From Bacillota bacterium (lineage in GTDB: Bacteria; Bacillota; Clostridia; Acetivibrionales; DTU013): 64,000 nucleotides of DNA. Numbering within the stretch: the stretch's first letter is position 1; every line of letters begins with the position of its first letter. The DNA is taken from NCBI GenBank assembly GCA_023433505.1, contig JAEZCO010000091.1, forward strand, positions 186,001 through 250,000. The letters are read 5' to 3'. The position numbers and the translations under genes were made by a program. Shown piece after piece: positions 27,801 through 35,067 of the stretch. Under the pieces are notes generated by a model that did not search any database, had not been told where the DNA came from, and saw only the letters and a list, made by a program, of their open reading frames with translations.

Positions 27801-30601
27801 ATCAGCCATGCCTGATAGGGAATAAAGGCAAAAAGTAAAACCGATTGATAGACCGAAGCCTTTATGCCGGTAACAATGGTTGTATTCCGCTTCACTTTCA
27901 GCGACCTGACATTACCGGACAACAAGATGTTTAATATCCCGGTGAACAAAGGAGTAGCCGCAGCTATCAATGCAAGGCCGAACCATACCAGAAAGCATCC
28001 CGGCAAAACCCCGGCACCCAGCAGCAGCAAGAGAAATAAGGCCGGATTCACCAGGCTTCGTCTTAAGTTGTCGACGATTTTCCACCGGGATAGAGCGGAA
28101 AGCGGATTAGCCGTCATCCGGCCATTTCCGTCCCTGACTTTGGAAGTCAGCCATGGCAGCAGCTGCCAGTCTCCTCTCACCCACCGGTGCAAACGCATGG
28201 AGAAAGAACTGTATTTGGCGGGATACCCGTCCACCAGCTCGATATCCGTTACCAGCCCCGCACGCAAATGACAGCCTTCAATGAGGTCATGGCTCAGAAT
28301 GGTATTTTCCGGCAGTCTGGAATCCAGGACTTCCATGAAAACATCCGCATCAAATATTCCTTTGCCTGTAAAAATTCCTTCTTTGAATATATCCTGATAA
28401 ATGTCCGAAACGGCTGTGGTATAGGGATCGATGCCGCCTTCTCCGGCAAAGATCCTGGTAAAGAAGGAATAATTCGCGCTGGATACGCCCACGCTTATTC
28501 TGGGCTGCAAAAGGCCATAGCCTTCGGTAACAATTCCTTTGTTTTTATCCACCACGGCGCTGTTCAAAGGGTGTGCAAGGGTTCCCACCAGTTTTTTGGC
28601 AGCACCCATGGGCAGGCAGGTATCCGCATCCAGGGTGATAACATATTTTACCTGGGGCAGCTGGCTGCAGTCGCAGCTTACTACGGAAAAGCCGGATTCT
28701 CCAGTTCTTTTGATGAGCCTTATAAACTCGACAATGGCCCCTCTTTTTCTTTCCCAGCCTATCCATTTTTTTTGCTTTTCATTGAACTTCCTCTGCCGGT
28801 GCATATAATAGAAGATATCGCTGCCGCCCGAACAGTATTTTTCATTCAGTGCCTTGACGCCGGCCAGGGCTGTATTGACAATGTCATTGTCCCCTTGCTC
28901 CCCTTGCTGCGCAGAATCCCTGAAATCCCCCACTAACGCAAAAAAGAGATTACTGTCCCTGTTTCCAAGATAGTACACTTCCAGTTGGTCCAGCAGGTCC
29001 CGCACCCTCTTTTCGCTCGTGAGCAGCGTAGGCATGATGACCATTGTAGCCATTTTATCGGTGATTCCGTATTTCAAATCGAGCTTCGGAAGTCTCGACG
29101 GCTTGAAAACATGTCCAAGGATGCAATTGATCAACGTAACCGACAGTTCGCTGCAGGGAATCAATACGGCCAGGAAAGAGACTACAGACCATAGTAATGT
29201 GTGTCTGGCGCTGTTTGAACTGGCATAATAGGAGAAATAGGATGCCAGGAACAAGGTGAAAAGCGCTATAACGGATAAATAAAGAAGTACGGAATATTTT
29301 CCGGTAAAACCGGAAAACCGTTTCTTGCCCTGAAGCTGCTTTGAAAGCCTGTCGGCCAGTTCTTTCCTGCCTTTTCCGACAATATAGCAGCCCACATGCT
29401 TTACCGTAGCTGCCGCCGTACCTGTTTCCAAAGCATTGGCCGCGCATTCGACAGCCTTTCCCGCCACATTGATTTCCGAAGTATTGAATGCTCTTGCCAG
29501 CTTCTCTACTTCATGCCGGTAATAATCCCGGGATTCAAAGTCCATTTCCCTGTAGATCTCCGCAGGGTCCTGCCGTAAGATGAACTCCACCTGGCTTAAG
29601 GATTCGAACAAATCCGCCCAGTCCAGATCGGAGATCAGCTTCAGCCCGGTAATGGTATTGCCGATGGAAACCTGCCTGGAGGCCTGCAGTTGATGGTCCA
29701 GGTTCGTCTCTATCTCCGTGGAGGAATTTTGTTCCTTCAGCATCCTGTCAAGAAGATAGGTTACGGCAGAAACGGATTTTCCATGCTTGCGCAGCTTCTG
29801 AAGCAGGTGTTCGATGAAGGAAGGCGTCAGGCACTGAGGCCCCGGCAGCTCTTCATTGATGATCCCGGCGGTATTGAGTTCGTTGAAATCCCGGCCGGCA
29901 AGAATATCCGCCAGTTTCTCCGCCCTGTGCCATTCCTTCTGCGACTTCAAAATCGCTTCACATATGTATCGTGTATTCTCAATTAATGCAATCCGCAGCA
30001 TGAGCGCCACGGCCCACAATTCCCCCATGGACAGCAGCGTCTGTGACTGGTAGGCGTTAATAAAGCCGGTAAGGGCTTTTTCATCGATTCTCCCGTCAGT
30101 GTGGGCAATCAGCTCCAACGCAATGGCGTACACCCTTGGATAACCCTTAAGATAACCTTTTTTCAGCACAGGCAGTCTGGAGTAATGCCCCTTTGCCAGA
30201 CTGCGGCGTATCAGCTTGGCCTGCTCCTCAATAATATAGAAATTGTCAAGAAGCCACTCAGCAGCCGGAGCCGTAGGAAAAAACGCTTTTACATCCTCAT
30301 TCAGGGATTTAAAAACGTCGGAGATGAAGCTGAAATTGTCATTCATCCTTCGAATTAGCCATTGAAGCCCTCTGGCCGTCTTGCCCACAGGATGGTTCCT
30401 TGCCAGTTCGACTGCATGCCTTTCAAGCTCCTCCGGTGCCAGAATCGTATCCTTGATTTCCACACACCTGTTTTTTCTGCTGGAGGCAAGGGCAGCCAGC
30501 AGTATGAAAACAAGTCCTCCCAAAACAACATATGTCACGATTATTAAAGTCATAAAAAAAATATCACCAATCCAAGTTATTACTTTTTTCTTAAATAGCA
30601 T
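21836..30601 (-). CDS. Cyclic beta-1,2-glucan synthase (GT84 with GH94-type modules)
   Basis: Giant membrane enzyme of 2921 residues, the size of NdvB/ChvB/Cgs proteins. In order: a membrane helix near 15-37; a long cytoplasmic region; membrane helices near 440-500; a GT84 glycosyltransferase with DAD (TLDADTCLP, about 659), DLIEGCHLR (about 773) and RWVRGDWQ (about 809); several more helices to about 1030; a glucoamylase-like module with MAHHQGM (about 1565); then carbohydrate-binding and GH94 phosphorylase-like modules with MGSGDWNDGMN (about 2602), which holds the catalytic acid. In the family, UDP-glucose is polymerised into beta-1,2-glucan, cyclised and trimmed to length. In Gram-negative bacteria the product is periplasmic and osmoregulatory; its place in a Gram-positive cell is unclear. 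The gene stands alone between a convergent regulator gene and the patatin gene. CAGGGA lies directly before the ATG. Confidence 0.94.
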   Translation of the reverse strand: MLFKKKVITWIGDIFFMTLIIVTYVVLGGLVFILLAALASSRKNRCVEIKDTILAPEELERHAVELARNHPVGKTARGLQWLIRRMNDNFSFISDVFKSLNEDVKAFFPTAPAAEWLLDNFYIIEEQAKLIRRSLAKGHYSRLPVLKKGYLKGYPRVYAIALELIAHTDGRIDEKALTGFINAYQSQTLLSMGELWAVALMLRIALIENTRYICEAILKSQKEWHRAEKLADILAGRDFNELNTAGIINEELPGPQCLTPSFIEHLLQKLRKHGKSVSAVTYLLDRMLKEQNSSTEIETNLDHQLQASRQVSIGNTITGLKLISDLDWADLFESLSQVEFILRQDPAEIYREMDFESRDYYRHEVEKLARAFNTSEINVAGKAVECAANALETGTAAATVKHVGCYIVGKGRKELADRLSKQLQGKKRFSGFTGKYSVLLYLSVIALFTLFLASYFSYYASSNSARHTLLWSVVSFLAVLIPCSELSVTLINCILGHVFKPSRLPKLDLKYGITDKMATMVIMPTLLTSEKRVRDLLDQLEVYYLGNRDSNLFFALVGDFRDSAQQGEQGDNDIVNTALAGVKALNEKYCSGGSDIFYYMHRQRKFNEKQKKWIGWERKRGAIVEFIRLIKRTGESGFSVVSCDCSQLPQVKYVITLDADTCLPMGAAKKLVGTLAHPLNSAVVDKNKGIVTEGYGLLQPRISVGVSSANYSFFTRIFAGEGGIDPYTTAVSDIYQDIFKEGIFTGKGIFDADVFMEVLDSRLPENTILSHDLIEGCHLRAGLVTDIELVDGYPAKYSSFSMRLHRWVRGDWQLLPWLTSKVRDGNGRMTANPLSALSRWKIVDNLRRSLVNPALFLLLLLGAGVLPGCFLVWFGLALIAAATPLFTGILNILLSGNVRSLKVKRNTTIVTGIKASVYQSVLLFAFIPYQAWLMADAIARTLVRVIFTRRKMLEWITAADMENILKNDVRSSVKRMWMCIAGALAVIALPLLTHYPEALALAIPAAALWAASPAIAWMISKPTVRKKDTLSLEEMAKLRRLARKTWRYFEDFAVREDNYLPPDNYQEEPPKGAAHRTSPTNIGLLLISVLSAYDMGYISLFEACAGLDNIITTIDKMEKWKGHLYNWYNTITLETMKPLYVSTVDSGNLLGYLIVLREALKEYIHKPVPDVGTAQGLMDTLRLLNEERNQQVMDTAGLQRFIDNGNMDLAGWSSIISGYLKELDGNGKRGSLSGTYWGRKASAAIDSFGKEMQALYPAVVFPEEFSALEGLAGEAMDKLKKPNGLSGLSGIYANTLSRLEAIKTGKKEGSGENFDKALELLREAHLKVESLTAHIMALTERINSLIDNMKFAPLFDQKRQLFSIGYNVEDGHLSKSYYDLLASEARQASYIAIARGEADSKHWFRLGRKLASSDGAKGLISWTGTMFEYLMPLLIIRNFENTLFDETYGFVIRTQKRYGKHRKIPWGISESGYNAFDINLNYQYKAFGVPELGLKRGLGNDMVVSPYSCVLAVALDPAGAAKNVAELDKIGMDGDYGLYEAVDFTPSRLERNVHSSIVKSFMAHHQGMSIAALNNYFNRNILQKRFHSDPVIKSAELLLQEKSPEGGLFAKEYRDECTFTEKRTEAGEGEAVRTFGIPDSILPHMHILSNGSYSVSITDGGSSCSKNEGMAVTRWSGDVSAEMGGMYIYIQNVNSNNTWTAAFEPYNDIPEKYKVVFSPDKAEFHRKDGNIETYTEITVSPEDNAEVRRVSLTNHSGHARVIEVTSYFEAVLSSPEDDAAHPAFSKLFIRTEYVRERSCLLASRRHRTEGRKPVWLMHTMAVEGNTVGDIQYETDRMKFIGRNRSLARPAAMEPDQPMSNSEGSVLDPVMSLRRRIRIEPGQTARVAYTVAVAETRKFALELAEKYQDIKASERVFELSWTRSQVESRYLGLKSEDVELFLELVPFLLVHNPLRAEIGGAIERNSKAQPDLWPFGISGDLPILLACITGREDMDIVFWVLKAHEYWRMKGLEIDLIILIENEGGYSQPILDMVRDAAAATHARELMDRKGGVFIKSASVMEADQVNLFFTAARFVVRGSINALKEQISKAWKTSYISLTGKSAEQDRGTLTQSPSAVPDVGKLDFYNGIGGFSADGREYIIKLQKNYTTPTPWTNVIANPGFGFLVTESGGGYTWSGNSRENKLTAWSNDPVTDRLSEALYIKDNMDGSFWSITPKPVREDGAYIVRHGFGYSVFRHDSHGIEQSMTLFAAGSDHVKLTLVSFRNVSGAAREITLSYYVRPVLGVNGSSTWPYIVTGLKEDPGILLMENKYTGDSEDKIAFVCASENQCSYTGDRYEFLGINGSMEQPAAMYSESFSGRVGAGLDPCAAVKTVIRLEAGEERQVVFLFGQAGSPEEAEFIAGKYRAPHLAGEELERVRRIWAEKLGVMQVDTPDKSMNVILNGWLLYQVISCRLWARSAFYQAGGAFGFRDQLQDCMAVLNIWPELSRKQILLHASRQFIEGDVQHWWHNEEGKGIRTKYSDDLLWLPYVTAEYVDHTGDWDILHTEIPFIESERLAENEDERYDIPWISRESGTLYEHCIRSIDLSLRFGVHGIPLMGSGDWNDGMNTVGNKGRGESVWLGWFLYRVLQKFIPVCTGWNDKKRAERYTETASKIVQSIENEAWDGSWYRRAYFDDGTPLGSVQNSECRIDSISQSWAAISGAAKPERVKEAMEALEKYLIDREEGVIKLLTPPFDNGNLKPGYIKGYVPGVRENGGQYTHAATWTVMGFAELGAGEKAWELFHMINPVNHARTEIEYARYKVEPYVVSADVYAVSPHAGRGGWSWYTGAAGWFYTVGVENILGIRKHGDRMNFDPCIPESWSGYQVHYRFCNTTYNITIENPQGVSKGVLEVTADGNECPGNTLSLIDDGREHNVVVVMG

Positions 30602-30704
30602 TCCCTGAATAGGCGATATTCATAATATGTTCCAAATAATCCCTGAAATTATTTTAAAGCACTGAGAATATTACTTCCCGTATACGTTATATTTTCACCG
30701 TTCC

Positions 30705-31886
30705 CTAGCAAAACAATACATTGGCAATAACCCCAATAATCCGTTCCTTCACAAAGCGGGCAATCAAATCCCTTCCTCTTAAAAATCCCGGGATATCTTT
30801 GATGATATCATCCTCGTGATAATTATATTTTTTGATGATTTCCGAATAAAACTCACCGATGGTATAAATCTTGAACCTTTCCACCTGACATTCCCCGGCG
30901 ATTTTCTCCAGAAGACCTACGGCAATATCCTCATAGGGCGCATCGGCAGGAAGCCCTAACAAGTCGGCCACCTTTGGCACCAGATATTCAAAAAGCAGCC
31001 TCTTGCCCGGAGTACTTTCCACGCCGAACAGCCCGGCAAGCTTTTCAAGCTTTTCACGGCTCAAGCCTGCAAGATAGGTGATAAAAAAGCTGTCGTCGTT
31101 GGTGGGCTTTATGTAGTATTTTTCGCCTTTGAGCCTGTGAAAAAACTTCAAGGCGTCATAGTACCCCATTTCAAGATTTTTTCTGGCCCTGTCGGAGTTA
31201 AAATCCAGAATCGGCCCCAGATGCTCGGAAGGGGTAATATTGATCACATTCTTGTTGTCCGTGTCCATATGCCTCCGGATCCCGAAGCCGTATGTCCTGA
31301 CGACGATGATATCCCTGCAGCCCTTTCTGCAGACCAGATTCACAGGAAGGTTATTGTAAAAGGCGCCGTCAATGAACATCCTGCCGTCGATGACCGTCGG
31401 CTTGAAGGCCGGAAAACTGGCACTGGCGATAATGTAATCGGCAAGCTTTCCCTCGGGAATTTCATCCTTAAAGATCTCCACGGCTTTTCTTTCCGTGAGG
31501 TCAACGGTTACCATCCCAAAGTCAATAGGGGATTTCCTGATCCTGTCTTCATCGATAACACTTTTCACCAGCTTTACCAGAGGACCGGTATCAAGTCCCC
31601 TTTCGGAAATGATTTTCCGGAGCTTTGATATCACTACATTCAGGCTGCTGCCCCGAAATCCTTCAAGCTCGTCTGTGGTAAGGTTTATAACATTCGCGGG
31701 ATTCATATCATACCAGAGCTGGTAAGCCTTCTCGATATCATCCTGCACCACCATGGCGCCATTTAAGGCTCCTACGGAAGTGCCGGCAACTGCCGATATC
31801 TCTACCCCAAGCTCCTTCAAAGCCTTGCAGACGCCTATCTGAAACGAGCCCTTTCCTCCTCCGCCTTCCAAAACCAATCCGTACAT
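30705..31886 (-). CDS. Patatin-like phospholipase
   Basis: Cytoplasmic Ser-Asp dyad acyl hydrolase, about 393 residues. The oxyanion motif GGGGKG is at about 8-13, the nucleophile elbow GTSVG (Ser about 39), and the Asp motif DGA (in FIDGAFYNNLP). Such enzymes release fatty acids from membrane lipids; the exact substrate cannot be read here. The start at 31886 has GGAGG four bases upstream and puts the oxyanion motif at the usual distance from the N-terminus; the longer reading frame has no ribosome binding site. The C-terminal about 150 residues beyond the patatin core are not recognised. The gene is divergent from the riboswitch-controlled hydrolase gene. Confidence 0.92.
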   Translation of the reverse strand: MYGLVLEGGGGKGSFQIGVCKALKELGVEISAVAGTSVGALNGAMVVQDDIEKAYQLWYDMNPANVINLTTDELEGFRGSSLNVVISKLRKIISERGLDTGPLVKLVKSVIDEDRIRKSPIDFGMVTVDLTERKAVEIFKDEIPEGKLADYIIASASFPAFKPTVIDGRMFIDGAFYNNLPVNLVCRKGCRDIIVVRTYGFGIRRHMDTDNKNVINITPSEHLGPILDFNSDRARKNLEMGYYDALKFFHRLKGEKYYIKPTNDDSFFITYLAGLSREKLEKLAGLFGVESTPGKRLLFEYLVPKVADLLGLPADAPYEDIAVGLLEKIAGECQVERFKIYTIGEFYSEIIKKYNYHEDDIIKDIPGFLRGRDLIARFVKERIIGVIANVLFC

Positions 31887-32066
31887 GCTTCCTCCAGTTT
31901 TCTCTACCGTTCTTTTTATATAGTATGATTTTAGCATACCTATTGCTGCTGCTCAAGGGTCATAGACTCCTTTGTGGGCCGCAGCCGCCGGCACAATCGG
32001 ACAAAAGGCAGAAAGAAAAAAATACCCGATCTGAGAATTCCACCCTGTCTACCCATAAATTTAGCA

Positions 32067-32095
32067 TGGAACCGGGGGGGCCCCTCTGTTATACT
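32067..32095 (+). promoter_or_regulatory. Putative promoter of riboswitch-sleB-like transcript
   Basis: TATACT at 32090-32095 is a good -10; the hexamer 17 bases upstream (TGGAAC, 32067-32072) is a poor -35. Transcription from here would start within a few bases of the first riboswitch stem, the usual geometry. Confidence 0.5.
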
Positions 32096-32099
32096 TTTA

Positions 32100-32220
32100 G
32101 AAAAGCCGAATCTCCACAAGGAGTACGGGGGATGCAATTCATGGGGTGAATCGGAGAAGGAGAATTTGCTTTTCCGTAGGGTTCCTCGACCCAAACCCGT
32201 CAACTAACCTCGAAGGCTGA
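32100..32220 (+). promoter_or_regulatory. Cyclic di-AMP riboswitch (ydaO/yuaA type)
   Basis: The region carries the conserved blocks of the ydaO-yuaA class in order: CGGGGGA, then GGGGTGAATC (32144-32153), then CCCGTCAACTAACCTCG near the 3' end. The closing stem pairs AGCC (32104-32107) with GGCT (32215-32218). Variable hairpins lie between. It ends immediately before the AGGAGG of the downstream gene at 32235. In this class c-di-AMP binding lowers expression, and cell-wall hydrolases with LysM domains are common targets. No separate terminator stem is obvious, so sequestration of the ribosome binding site, or termination involving the 3' strand, are both possible. Confidence 0.95.
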
Positions 32221-32234
32221 AGGAGGATAATAGA

Positions 32235-32993
32235 ATGACAAAGCTTAGAAAAGCTTCAGTTTTGCTATGCGGCGTTTTGCTGTCCGCCGTGATTTTGACC
32301 AGCAATGTTTTTGCAGCCGCCGGTTACAAGGTGGTTGCAAACGACTCGCTCTACAATATCGGAACACTGTTTAACACCAGCGTTTCAACAATCAAGAGCG
32401 ACAACGGCCTGACTTCGGATGAAATCCGGCCGGGCCAGGTGTTGAGCATCAGAGCTCTTACTTACACCGTTAAAGCCGGCGAAACGCTTTATATCGTTTC
32501 ACAGAAAAACGGAGTCCCGCTTTACTCCCTGCGAAAAGCAAACAACAAATGGGACGATCTCCTGTATCCGGGCCAGAAGCTCCTGCTTCCCGGGAAGGTT
32601 ACGGCAGCTCCCAAAGCAGTGATCTCATACACCCAAAGTGATGTGGACCTGCTGGCAAGGCTCATCACCGCCGAAGCTGAAAATCAGCCTTATGACGCCA
32701 AGGTGGCCGTAGGAGCGGTGGTAATAAACAGGGTGCAGAGCAAGGAATTTCCCGATAGCATCAAATCCGTCATATATCAGGTTATCAACGGCTATTACCA
32801 GTTTACTCCCGTTGAAAACGGATATATCAACAAACCGGCTTCCGCCGACGCAGTCAACGCTGCTTATGCAGCCTTGGGCGGCAGTGACCCCAGTAAGGAT
32901 GCACTTTTCTATTTTGACGACAGCGCCACCAACAAATGGCTTTGGTCAAAACCGATCCATGCATATATCGGGAAAATGGTATTTGTAGAATAA
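32235..32993 (+). CDS. LysM-containing cell wall hydrolase, SleB type
   Basis: Secreted peptidoglycan hydrolase of 252 residues. A signal peptide (about 1-28) precedes LysM domain 1 (about 30-74), LysM domain 2 (about 76-120, YTVKAGETLYIVSQKN) and a SleB/CwlJ-type hydrolase domain (about 133-252). The likely catalytic Glu is in ITAEAENQPY. SleB enzymes are lytic transglycosylases acting on spore cortex, but LysM versions of this kind often serve vegetative wall turnover. AAGGAGG eight bases before ATG. Expression is under the c-di-AMP riboswitch just upstream, linking wall hydrolysis to turgor and osmotic signalling. A strong terminator follows. Confidence 0.94.
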   Translation: MTKLRKASVLLCGVLLSAVILTSNVFAAAGYKVVANDSLYNIGTLFNTSVSTIKSDNGLTSDEIRPGQVLSIRALTYTVKAGETLYIVSQKNGVPLYSLRKANNKWDDLLYPGQKLLLPGKVTAAPKAVISYTQSDVDLLARLITAEAENQPYDAKVAVGAVVINRVQSKEFPDSIKSVIYQVINGYYQFTPVENGYINKPASADAVNAAYAALGGSDPSKDALFYFDDSATNKWLWSKPIHAYIGKMVFVE

Positions 32994-33060
32994 AAAACGG
33001 AGCCGCAAAGGCATGGTTTAATAGGGAAACTTGTTGAACCTTACCGCAAGCCGGTACGGA

Positions 33061-33117
33061 AAATCAAAAGAGAGGCGTTGCCCGCAAGTTCAAGGGACAG
33101 CGCCTCTCTTTTGATTT
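33061..33117 (+). terminator. Terminator-like hairpin after the SleB-type gene
   Basis: Perfect 17-bp inverted repeat (33061-33077 with 33101-33117), core AGAGAGGCG / CGCCTCTCT, 23-base loop. The distal arm ends in CTTTTGATTT. It is symmetric and may act in both directions. Confidence 0.8.
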
Positions 33118-33130
33118 ATAATTATTTGTC

Positions 33131-33232
33131 TTAGATGCTCTTATCATCATCTTTTACCCTCTGGATGAAGGGTGTCTCAAGTCTGATCCCCTCCGGCACA
33201 ATCCGTTTACTGCCGAATTGCGGCCACGTCAT
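33131..33232 (-). CDS. Possible 33-codon small protein, or remnant of a gene 3' end
   Basis: An ATG at 33232 has AAGGGA seven bases upstream and opens a 33-residue frame (MTWPQFGSKRI...) ending in KDDDKSI. The same frame stays open for another 15 codons upstream, so it could instead be the tail of a decayed larger gene. Composition is protein-like. No family recognised. The rest of the 32994-33350 gap holds only the hairpin at 33061-33117. Confidence 0.3.
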   Translation of the reverse strand: MTWPQFGSKRIVPEGIRLETPFIQRVKDDDKSI

Positions 33233-33350
33233 GACCAATTCCCTTGAATATATCCACCCGTTTCTTATGGAGTCTTACCTGAAATAGTAAAAAGCATAAG
33301 CCTCTTTTCTTTTGATCTAATGGTCTAAGCGGACAGATGTCTGTTTCCTT

Positions 33351-33908
33351 CTAACTTACCTGGCTCAGCACCTCTCTGCGGTAATCGGACAGCCCGGAAA
33401 GCAGTCCCTCATAGACCCTCCGCAGCCCCGGAATTTCATGAAAATCGTCGGAGGTCACCAGGGACAGATCCTTCTGGAAGCTGTGAATCCCGCATTCATC
33501 CAACATGGTTGCCACAAATTGCGTGCAAAAGAATCTGTTCTTCCTTTTTAAGGGGATATTGAATACAACCCCCAGCAGTCCGATCAAATTGTATTTATAA
33601 AGGTGCTGATTCTTTTTGAAGCCCTCGATGCAGATTTTCAACTGATCAAATTGCCTGTCCTCAATTTCCAGCCTGTAAATCAAACAGGACGTGTCCCTGA
33701 AAACCTTGTATACTCCTTTATCGGCGCGCTCCACCACAAATCCTCCGATAAGCGGAAACCAGATTATTTTCCGCCCGAAGCTGTAAAACTCCTCAATATC
33801 ATCATCAAGACCGAGCGATACATGATTATATCTTGCTCCGGTGATAAGACCGAGAAATTTTGAAAACAGAGTTCCTGTAGCAGTTAACACCAGATATATC
33901 CTTTCCAC
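33351..33908 (-). CDS. Papain-fold (NlpC/P60 or YiiX-like) cysteine hydrolase family protein
   Basis: About 185 residues without signal peptide. RYNHVSLGL near residue 28 supplies the candidate catalytic His and RFFCTQFVATML near 125 the candidate Cys. The order His before Cys is that of the circularly permuted YiiX/LRAT-like papain folds, not of standard NlpC/P60 enzymes. Substrate unknown; amidase or acyl-transfer on peptides or lipids is possible. The start is GTG at 33908, where AGGGGG lies five bases upstream; the longer frame has no ribosome binding site. It stands downstream of butyrate kinase on the same strand. Confidence 0.75.
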   Translation of the reverse strand: MERIYLVLTATGTLFSKFLGLITGARYNHVSLGLDDDIEEFYSFGRKIIWFPLIGGFVVERADKGVYKVFRDTSCLIYRLEIEDRQFDQLKICIEGFKKNQHLYKYNLIGLLGVVFNIPLKRKNRFFCTQFVATMLDECGIHSFQKDLSLVTSDDFHEIPGLRRVYEGLLSGLSDYRREVLSQVS

Positions 33909-33986
33909 TAGTACCCCCTGATAAATATGTTTGTAGTTAATTATAAGGATGTATGCCGTTTCAGTCAATGACGGATTTCCATAAAC

Positions 33987-35066
33987 CTATTCCGGAATGT
34001 ATTCCAATTCCGCTTCGGCACCGTCAAAAACCCGCTGCACGCCCTCCGCCATGGCAAGCATTTCATCCTCGCCCGGGAATACCAGAACCCGGGCAATAAA
34101 TTTGACCTTTTCGGTGATGCTGTCTGTGATCATACTGCTGCGCGCAAGACCTCCGGTCAGTATGACGGCATCGACCTGCCCGCTCAAAACCGTACTGTAG
34201 GCCCCGATCTCCTTGGCTATCTGATATGACATGGCCTCCAGGACACCGGCAGCCTCTTTGTCTCCGGCCACTGCCATACGTTCTGCTTCAAGGCAGTCAG
34301 CCGTCCCAAAATAGCTTACCAGTCCCCCTTTGCCAACCAATTGCTTTTTCACTTCGTCAAAGGTATACCCCCTTTTGAAGCAAAGCTCCGCAAGCTGCAG
34401 CACCGGGAGGCTTCCGCTCCTTTCAGGTGAAAAGGCGCCTTCCTCCAGGCCGTTGTTAACGTCCACAACCAATCCCTTCCGATGGGCCGCTACCGATATT
34501 CCCCCACCCATATGCGCGATGACAAGGTTTACAGCTTCATACTTTTTTCCCAGTTGGGCGGCTGCTTTTATTGCGGCCGACTTATGGTTGAGGGCATGAA
34601 ACACACTTTTTCTTGCAATGGAGCTAAGTCCGGAATACCTTGCCACAGGCCACATTTCGTCTACTACCACCGGGTTTACGATATAGGCGGGAATATTTGC
34701 AGGCGCGGCCAGGTCATACGCCAGGATTGCTCCCAGATTGCTGGCATGTTCCCCGTATTTCCCGGCCTTCAGATCCTCCAGCATGGCTTGGTTCACTTTA
34801 TATGTACCGCCTTTTAAAGGCTTGAGAAGCCCTCCTCTGCCTGCAATGGCGCTGAGCTTCTCAGGGCTGATTCCCATATTGCTGATATAGTCGGCTATTG
34901 CCTGCCTTCTTAGGCTATATTGTCCCATGACCGGGCCGCTTGCCGACAGCTTCTGCGTATTATGCTGCAAAGATTTTGAAGAAACACAGCTAAGATTTTC
35001 AAAATACGCGATTTTGGTGGAAGTAGAGCCCGGATTGATGGCTAAAATTTTTGATATCATTTCCAT
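33987..35066 (-). CDS. buk: Butyrate kinase
   Basis: Acetokinase-family enzyme converting butyryl phosphate and ADP to butyrate and ATP. Signatures: ILAINPGSTSTK at the N-terminus (phosphate-binding strand), LVIAHMGGGISVAAH with VDVNNGLEEGAFSPERSG in the middle, and AVILTGGLARS towards the C-terminus. About 359 residues, normal for Buk and shorter than acetate kinase. The start ATG at 35066 follows the ptb stop codon by one base, so the two are co-translated; an in-frame upstream Met inside ptb is rejected. Branched-chain or aromatic acyl phosphates are possible alternative substrates, because no butyryl-CoA synthesis genes are in the window. Confidence 0.94.
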   Translation of the reverse strand: MEMISKILAINPGSTSTKIAYFENLSCVSSKSLQHNTQKLSASGPVMGQYSLRRQAIADYISNMGISPEKLSAIAGRGGLLKPLKGGTYKVNQAMLEDLKAGKYGEHASNLGAILAYDLAAPANIPAYIVNPVVVDEMWPVARYSGLSSIARKSVFHALNHKSAAIKAAAQLGKKYEAVNLVIAHMGGGISVAAHRKGLVVDVNNGLEEGAFSPERSGSLPVLQLAELCFKRGYTFDEVKKQLVGKGGLVSYFGTADCLEAERMAVAGDKEAAGVLEAMSYQIAKEIGAYSTVLSGQVDAVILTGGLARSSMITDSITEKVKFIARVLVFPGEDEMLAMAEGVQRVFDGAEAELEYIPE

Positions 35067-35067
35067 A

